Positions 58,118 to 64,000 of a stretch of 64,000 nucleotides of DNA are shown here, one piece after another. The first letter of the stretch is position 1, and each line of letters begins with the position of its first letter. The notes under the pieces were generated by a model. It was not told the DNA's origin. It made no database searches and worked only from the letters and a program-made list of their open reading frames with translations. The stretch comes from Medicago truncatula (Eukaryota; Streptophyta; Magnoliopsida; Fabales; Fabaceae). The DNA lies in the NCBI RefSeq assembly GCF_003473485.1, contig NC_053042.1, positions 32,640,762-32,704,761 of the forward strand. Direction: 5' to 3'. Both the position numbers and the translations under genes were made by a program.

Positions 58118-58761
58118 TAAAAACAAATTGTATGTTACATACATGATTTTCAAAAAAAATAATAACATCTTTCAGCAAAGTTTCTCCGTTCTGAACAGAA
58201 CTTAGTACTTGGTCCGAGTATCCCAACATTTTTATTAGCTGGCATCAAAATTTCCATTACCCAAGACTACAAGAGGTAGAACTCAAGCTTTCGAAAACAA
58301 TATTCTAAAGTGTTTATACTGCAGTCACAATCCATAAATACATCAGTAAAAAGGTAGAATGAAATTTCATCGAATCGAAAATAATATCATATATAATAAA
58401 GTAACAGCAGATGTACCAAAGGGAACAAAGCTACCAGGTAAACGGCTATTAATCATTAAGGTCCCAATACTAAATACTGTACAAAAAATATCAAAAAGCA
58501 TGACTAATTAAATTGCACTCCGTTTGTTTCTATACAGCGGACACAATCCAAAAAACAGCTAACCATCAGCATTCAGCAGGCTATATACACCCCCCAACAA
58601 TTGTAGTCAGTGAAGACAGAAAGCTTTGTCCCCAAGAAAGTAACTTGCTGTGATCAGCACTGCTAGCAACTAGTTAAATACCCTTATCTACATTGCTACC
58701 AATCACCCTAATAATTACACCTTCAAAATCCAAATAAGCTGATTCAGTCAAGAGAATGAAG
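58118..58761. other. UPL4-type gene 3' UTR and flank
   Basis: The part just left of 58762 is less AT-rich and probably holds the 3' UTR of the minus-strand HECT gene. No separate gene is seen. Confidence 0.4.
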
Positions 58762-61700
58762 TCATGAAAGGTGGAAAGATCCTTGACCCTCTGTTATGGC
58801 ATACAAGAGCTTCTCTTTCATCCTTTCCTGAAATTCAATTAAGTGTCAGAATATATAGATCTTTTTAAAAAAATAAAAATAAAAAGTGTTTTTAGTGTTT
58901 AAAAGTTAGAAGCAGAGGAAAAGAAAACTGATGCGGTACTTTTGACGAATACGGAGGTAGCTTAAGGTAATTTGCACAAGTCATCACACTAGGTAGGTCT
59001 GTGTCTGCTTGGTTACTACAATGCTGTTGAACACACAAGAATATAAGATGTTACAAAGAAAAAGGACATGTTAAGTGTAAAAAAGGTAAAAAATAGAGTG
59101 TATCAGTAAAATCTGTACACCTTTCGGACAATAGTCAACTTCGGATTGAGAGATGCCAATCCTCCTGGAGGAAGCCGAGGTGTGCCGGTCACGAACTGGA
59201 GGAATGCTCGTCGTTGGCCATGGTCAAACTCTCGGATAATTTCCAACAACTGAGTTGTTGACGACAGAAATTCAGTCCAAAAAAAAAAAAAAAAAAGAAT
59301 TCCGAACATAATAAGATTGAAAGAATATTTAAAGTTACATGTATCCTTACATTAACAATGGGAGGACTGCTAGCTGTGTAACCATGATCGAACTTAATGT
59401 GATCTGCGAGCTCATTGATCTGCTAACAAGGCATTACTATAATCAAACCATTTTTCAAACAAAAAGTTTCATCCCGCTCTAATAGAAAATGACATATATA
59501 CAAATTGATTAAAATAAATTATACATACAGCCCAAGAATCATCCTCTCCGCAAAGAATACGCTCAAGTTCTTCTTCGTAGAAAATCTGAAGATTTTCAAT
59601 GGGAAAAACCTACAAGTTTAAAAAAAAAAAATGAGAATCCCAACGATGATAGATAAGAAATTCATGAGCGGTCTTATATATATAAATAAGAAATGACTTT
59701 GGCAGTAAAGACACAAAACCTAGTTCGGACAATATATTAAACAAAGGTTTTGCATTGAATTAGTCAATTAGATTCCGAATCTTAAGCAACAAACTTCTCA
59801 CATATCCCATTTTTTCCCAAGTTCCAGTGCAGAATCCCAGTTCTAACTATTAATATATTTCAGCATTTAAAAGCGTAAAGAAAACAAGAGCACAAAATGA
59901 AGTACAAGAAAATGTCGATGCCAACAACATAGACAAAGATAAGCGATAAAATTTAACAGCTGTGTGTAATGACCCTGGGAACATAGGCAGAAATTATAAA
60001 ACCGGTAATGGTCCTAAACAGTAAACACCATAACAGCTGATTGCAGATCCCAAAATATAAATAAGACCACAGAATGAAAGAACACAATCAACACCAGACA
60101 GCACATATAACGGTAAGATGTAACTAGGACTTGTGGACTTTTATCCTTCTATTAAGTCAAATTATTCCAGTGGACGAAAATGACAAAAGGTTACAGTAAA
60201 TAATTAACCTTTTGATGACAAAAAAGTAATTCCATCTTTAGCTTTTTAACTTGTGCCTTAAGGGCACAAGTTAGCATTTCCCTAAAATAATCAATCTAAC
60301 TTCTTATTAAACGAAAAAAAATTGCAATAATGCTTCTATTTTCTTTCTTTCCCATCCGGCTCTGAAACTTGTTGCGATTCTAAGGCTTAGTTTGGGAGTT
60401 TGGGGGGATGGAAATATATAGAAAAATGGAAAAATCTTATCCACATTTTTCGAAAGAACAATTTTTTAGAGAATGATAAACTAATGTTTATTGATTAATA
60501 TATTTTAAATTTTAAGAATATTATCACAGCATTGATTGGATTTGAAAAAATCATATAACCCCTCCAAAACCCCCCAATACAATTTTTTAGTTCCCCCCAA
60601 ACAAGGGGGATTTTGTATTGTGAATAAAAGATTAACCTCCATAACCCTCTCCTCCCAATGTCTTCAATTTTTTCCACATGCTACTTTCTTTTTTCCAAAA
60701 CCCTCCCCTCCCCTCCAAACTCCCAAACAAAGTCTAACTGTTCGATTTGAGAAAATATTTTTCATTTTTGTTTTCATTAATAATTGCAAAAGCGTTCATT
60801 TTGTTTTCACTTTATTATTTGTTTTTAAGTATTAATACAAGCAATAATGAAAATAACAATTTATTTTCACTGTTTTCTGTATAAAACTTTGCATACACAG
60901 AGAATAAAGGAAAACAAGGTTGGAAGTTGAGCAGCAATTTTGTAATTCTTAATTAAAATAAGAAATTAAACAGAACACTTTTCCTTGAATGAAACAATCC
61001 CTTAAATTAATATTCTCTATAAACTTATTTAGTTCACAAATTGAACCCATGACCTCATGTGATGTGGCCCTTCAGACCATGCAATTGATTGAAAAAGCTT
61101 CTTATAAATAGAAATTAGTTTCAAGCCCATATTCATTTTTTTGTTCATCATGTATTATTATGTAAACCCCAACTTTTGGGGCTTTTTTGTTCACGTTAGA
61201 TGCTATTCTCTTAAACTTCTATAGTGACAGTGAATATAACACAACCAAAAAGGTTATGGTTAAATTATTCCAACTATTATCAAGACAAAGTGAGAGACCT
61301 GGTTAAAGCCGGATTTGAAGGCTTCCACCTGTCTTGAAATTCCAGACTTGACAGTTGCATCAACAATAAGTGAAACATAATCCTCCAGGTTTCTCATATT
61401 TACCTACCAAACAGGATGAAATATTAAGTTTATATTCCAACAATAAAAGGGTTGGAACAAAAATTGCAATGCAAAAATATCAAGCAATATTTTACCATGG
61501 TGTGATCAGACCCTGAAGCAAGAACAATATCAGGATACCCAGGAAGAGTAAAATCAAGACAAAGATCCTCAATTCTGGAATCTCTAAAGCTTAGTCCCTG
61601 TTCCAACTCAGAATTCCCTTCACAGACCGATTCCAAACAAAATTTCCTGTTAACTAGTGCTTGAAACTCATGCAGTACCCTACCAAGCTCAGGATCAAGT

Positions 61701-64000
61701 GACTGTATGTCGTAAAGATAAAGTTCCTAAAAAAAAAGTTATAAGCAAATAGAAAGGTTAAGTCAGTTTTCATCTTACTACAAGTTGCAAGCTCGTATGA
61801 AGTTTCATTAATTGCACCCAAAATCAATTACCTTTCCAAGAATAAGTTTATAGAATGCTTTAGAAAAGTGGAGATCTAAGACCCTTCCATCTTGAAGTGC
61901 TTTAGCAACAACTTGACCTAAAAGGAAAAATTTATTTGTTACTTCAGAGAACTGTATGCCACCAGATGTATCTTGTGTTGACAACCATGGACGAGGAAAG
62001 AGTCCATAAAGAGAATGGATTCCTGTTTCCTCAGCCTGCAAGTTTGTCTTTATGGTGTATGAAGAAGCATCCTCTCTCCACATGCCCGAACCAGACTTCT
62101 GTAACTCCTGACACACCAAGGTATAAAATTCCAAAGTTGGTCCAAGACCAGTGCCCACTTCTTCATCATATTCCACTTCAAGAACCACTTTATGACTGGC
62201 ATGTAGTTTCATCATTTGTGTAGCAGACTCCAAGATCCGGTCGCGGTAAACTAAAAACTTCTTTCGAGGCAATGCACCATGGCTCAGTCGCCTGTCATTT
62301 ACTGTTTCAGAGTTATTATGTGGTATTCGTGGCTGACCAAATGCTGCCAGTTTGAAGTACTTGCATCTTGCTTCAAAGCTGAATAGGAAAGGACAAGATG
62401 CCATTAACTGATTACACCAGAAAGGCATACTGCCAATGCAGACTGCCATAGAGTCCCTCATCTGTTGCTCCAGCTTCTCTGTCAACTTACTGCTCACGAA
62501 CTCATTTAGTTGGACAGAAGGAACTGTTATTTTTAGGCTATCTAGATTATCAACTTTACCTTCAGCAAAAGCACACATTCTTTCGCGTGACATGAGATGA
62601 AAAATAAATCTGTTCATGCCTTCCAAGCTTTTAAGAAGAAACAGAATATCATAAGTTGGACTTGACTTCTCCAAATCAGAAACAAGTTCACTATAGAACA
62701 TGTCTGATAAAAAAGGTGTCCGCTGATAAAATGCTAAAACTTTATCATGAGGAAAATCTTGAGATGAAGAATGACAATCCGAAGGCATTATGTCCTCAGG
62801 TTTCACAGCTGCTCTATAGGTTAATGCATGCACGTGACTCCACAATTTTGCACTAACACCACTACCATTTTGTTTTATTATTTGGCCAAGAATTGCCTGA
62901 TATAGAGTCAATTTATGATCCAGAGGTTGTCCTTCAAGGTAAAAAATAAGTTTATCAGCAGCTTTGTTGCTACAAGATGCAGGATGCTCTTTTCCTAGTT
63001 TTGAGTCTGGTTCTGCAACAAAATGCATTTCTTGTTCTGCAATCTGTTAGATAAGACACAAAAATTTAAATATATGCAAGTGTAACATAACTATAAACAT
63101 ACTTTGACACAATTAACATGCAAAAAATTTCTTCATTATAAACTAACTGGTAACAAGATTAAACCTGAATTCCTGAAGATGATTCCCCAGCATTCACATT
63201 GACTGCTTGATCAGGTCTAGGATGTGCTGTCTTTGGCTCTTCCCCCTGCAGAACCAGTATAGTTGAAATTCTTCATTTTTTTAAAAACAAAACACTAATT
63301 TAAGAAACAACCCCTTATTCCCTAAGAACAAGATAAATTTACTAGGGGAAAACGCATAAATAGGCTGCCACTTCAGTAAACCACTGACTGTGGTTACAAA
63401 TATTACCTGTGTTTCACATAGATCTGTCGACATGCCTGCACGTTCTGAGATTGCTGGAACTTCATCTACGCAGGACCTTGTATTTGATGGCAATTGAAGC
63501 GGTGGACTTTCAGGTTGCAACACTACTTGACTAGATGAAAATTTCTCATCCTCTGCACTTTTTACGCTGACCTTTGGCCATAGATATCTTTCAATTGAGT
63601 GCAAAGAAGAAAAAGGGTCGACAGTAAAAAAATCCTCAGCACAGTCACTCAAGCAAGTTTCTTTCTCCTCCTTGACAAAACGTACTTTCAGGCAAGGGTA
63701 AGGAACGGCACATCCATTAGGAACGGTAGCAAACGAATTTCTCATTTTTTGTACGTTGCTCAGAATAATAGGAAAAGCTTCCAATGAAGTCAGTGCACTC
63801 AGCAGATTCCTGATTAATATAGAAAGGGGTGTGTCGCCAGAGAGAGGCTGAAAAGTACGTAAGCATATACTAGCTAAAGCCTCAAATCGTTTTTCTATCA
63901 CAGCATTATGACCAAAAACACCATGCATCCCCTTGTTTTCCCCCATATAGTGGCCAAGTGATAAATAATTAAGAAGTGCTTTTGCAACTCCACTCTCAAT
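58762..64000 (-). CDS. UPL4: HECT E3 ubiquitin ligase, UPL4/UPL3 type (5' part outside window)
   Basis: Ten exons are visible on the minus strand: 64000-63407, 63245-63165, 63043-61832, 61726-61496, 61403-61299, 59609-59529, 59419-59351, 59249-59121, 59023-58940 and 58827-58762. All splice in phase 0 with GT-AG borders and give 883 residues; the remaining N-terminal part, with armadillo-like repeats, lies right of the window (Arabidopsis UPL4 is about 1500). The HECT domain covers roughly the last 400 residues ([60 protein letters not shown]). The catalytic Cys is in [16 protein letters not shown] and the end is [19 protein letters not shown] ligases accept ubiquitin from an E2 on this Cys, then pass it to the target. 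UPL3 and UPL4 act in growth and defence with the proteasome. UPL4 rather than UPL3 is my reading of the ending and is less sure than the family. Confidence 0.93.
60384..60734. mobile_element. Tourist-like MITE, copy D, best-kept member, in a UPL4 intron
   Basis: Left end GGCTTAGTTTGGGAGTTTGG, right end (complement GACTTTGTTTGGGAGTTTGG), flanked by TAA at 60381-60383 and 60735-60737. 351 bp, in the 1.7-kb intron between exons 61299 and 59609. Serves as the reference for copies A (5205) and C (35195). Confidence 0.85.

Overview
This is a plant nuclear window. The genes carry many short introns with GT-AG borders, the intergenic DNA is AT-rich, and small DNA-transposon relics are everywhere. The protein sequences and the repeat families (Tourist-like, Stowaway-like and Mutator-like MITEs, short SINE-like pieces) fit a temperate legume, most likely Medicago or a close relative. 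The species call is inference from familiarity, not from a search.

Layout, left to right. The window opens inside TIM14 (PAM18), the J-protein of the mitochondrial import motor (+). A LINE / IQD-gene chimera follows, then an F-box/FBD gene (-), a LINE relic, and about 9 kb of nested MITEs. Those 9 kb include a 2.1 kb fold-back element built from 60-bp repeats in two opposed arms. Next come an ICR/RIP-type ROP-GTPase scaffold gene (+), the RPS23 (uS12) gene with ribosomal-protein promoter motifs (+), and an unrecognised serine-rich gene (-) with an internal tandem duplication of exons. A transposon-rich gap follows, holding a duplicated fragment of the next gene. Then come a PWWP / AT-hook / RRM-like gene (-), an HCF152-type chloroplast PPR gene (-), and a 5 kb tandem-repeat region split by nested insertions. 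The window ends with a duplicated fragment of a HECT ligase gene, riboflavin synthase (-), and the 3' two thirds of the UPL4-type HECT ubiquitin ligase gene (-), which runs off the right edge.

The genes do not form one pathway; they are independent housekeeping and regulatory loci. Three of them act in organelles (TIM14 in mitochondria; riboflavin synthase and HCF152 in chloroplasts). The recurrent theme is local duplication. Pieces of UPL4 and of the PWWP gene lie as orphan copies 8 kb and 3 kb from their parents, the serine-rich gene has a duplicated exon cassette, and an IQD-gene last exon sits between LINE pieces. No bacterial-type operons, CRISPR arrays, rRNA genes or intact autonomous transposons were found.
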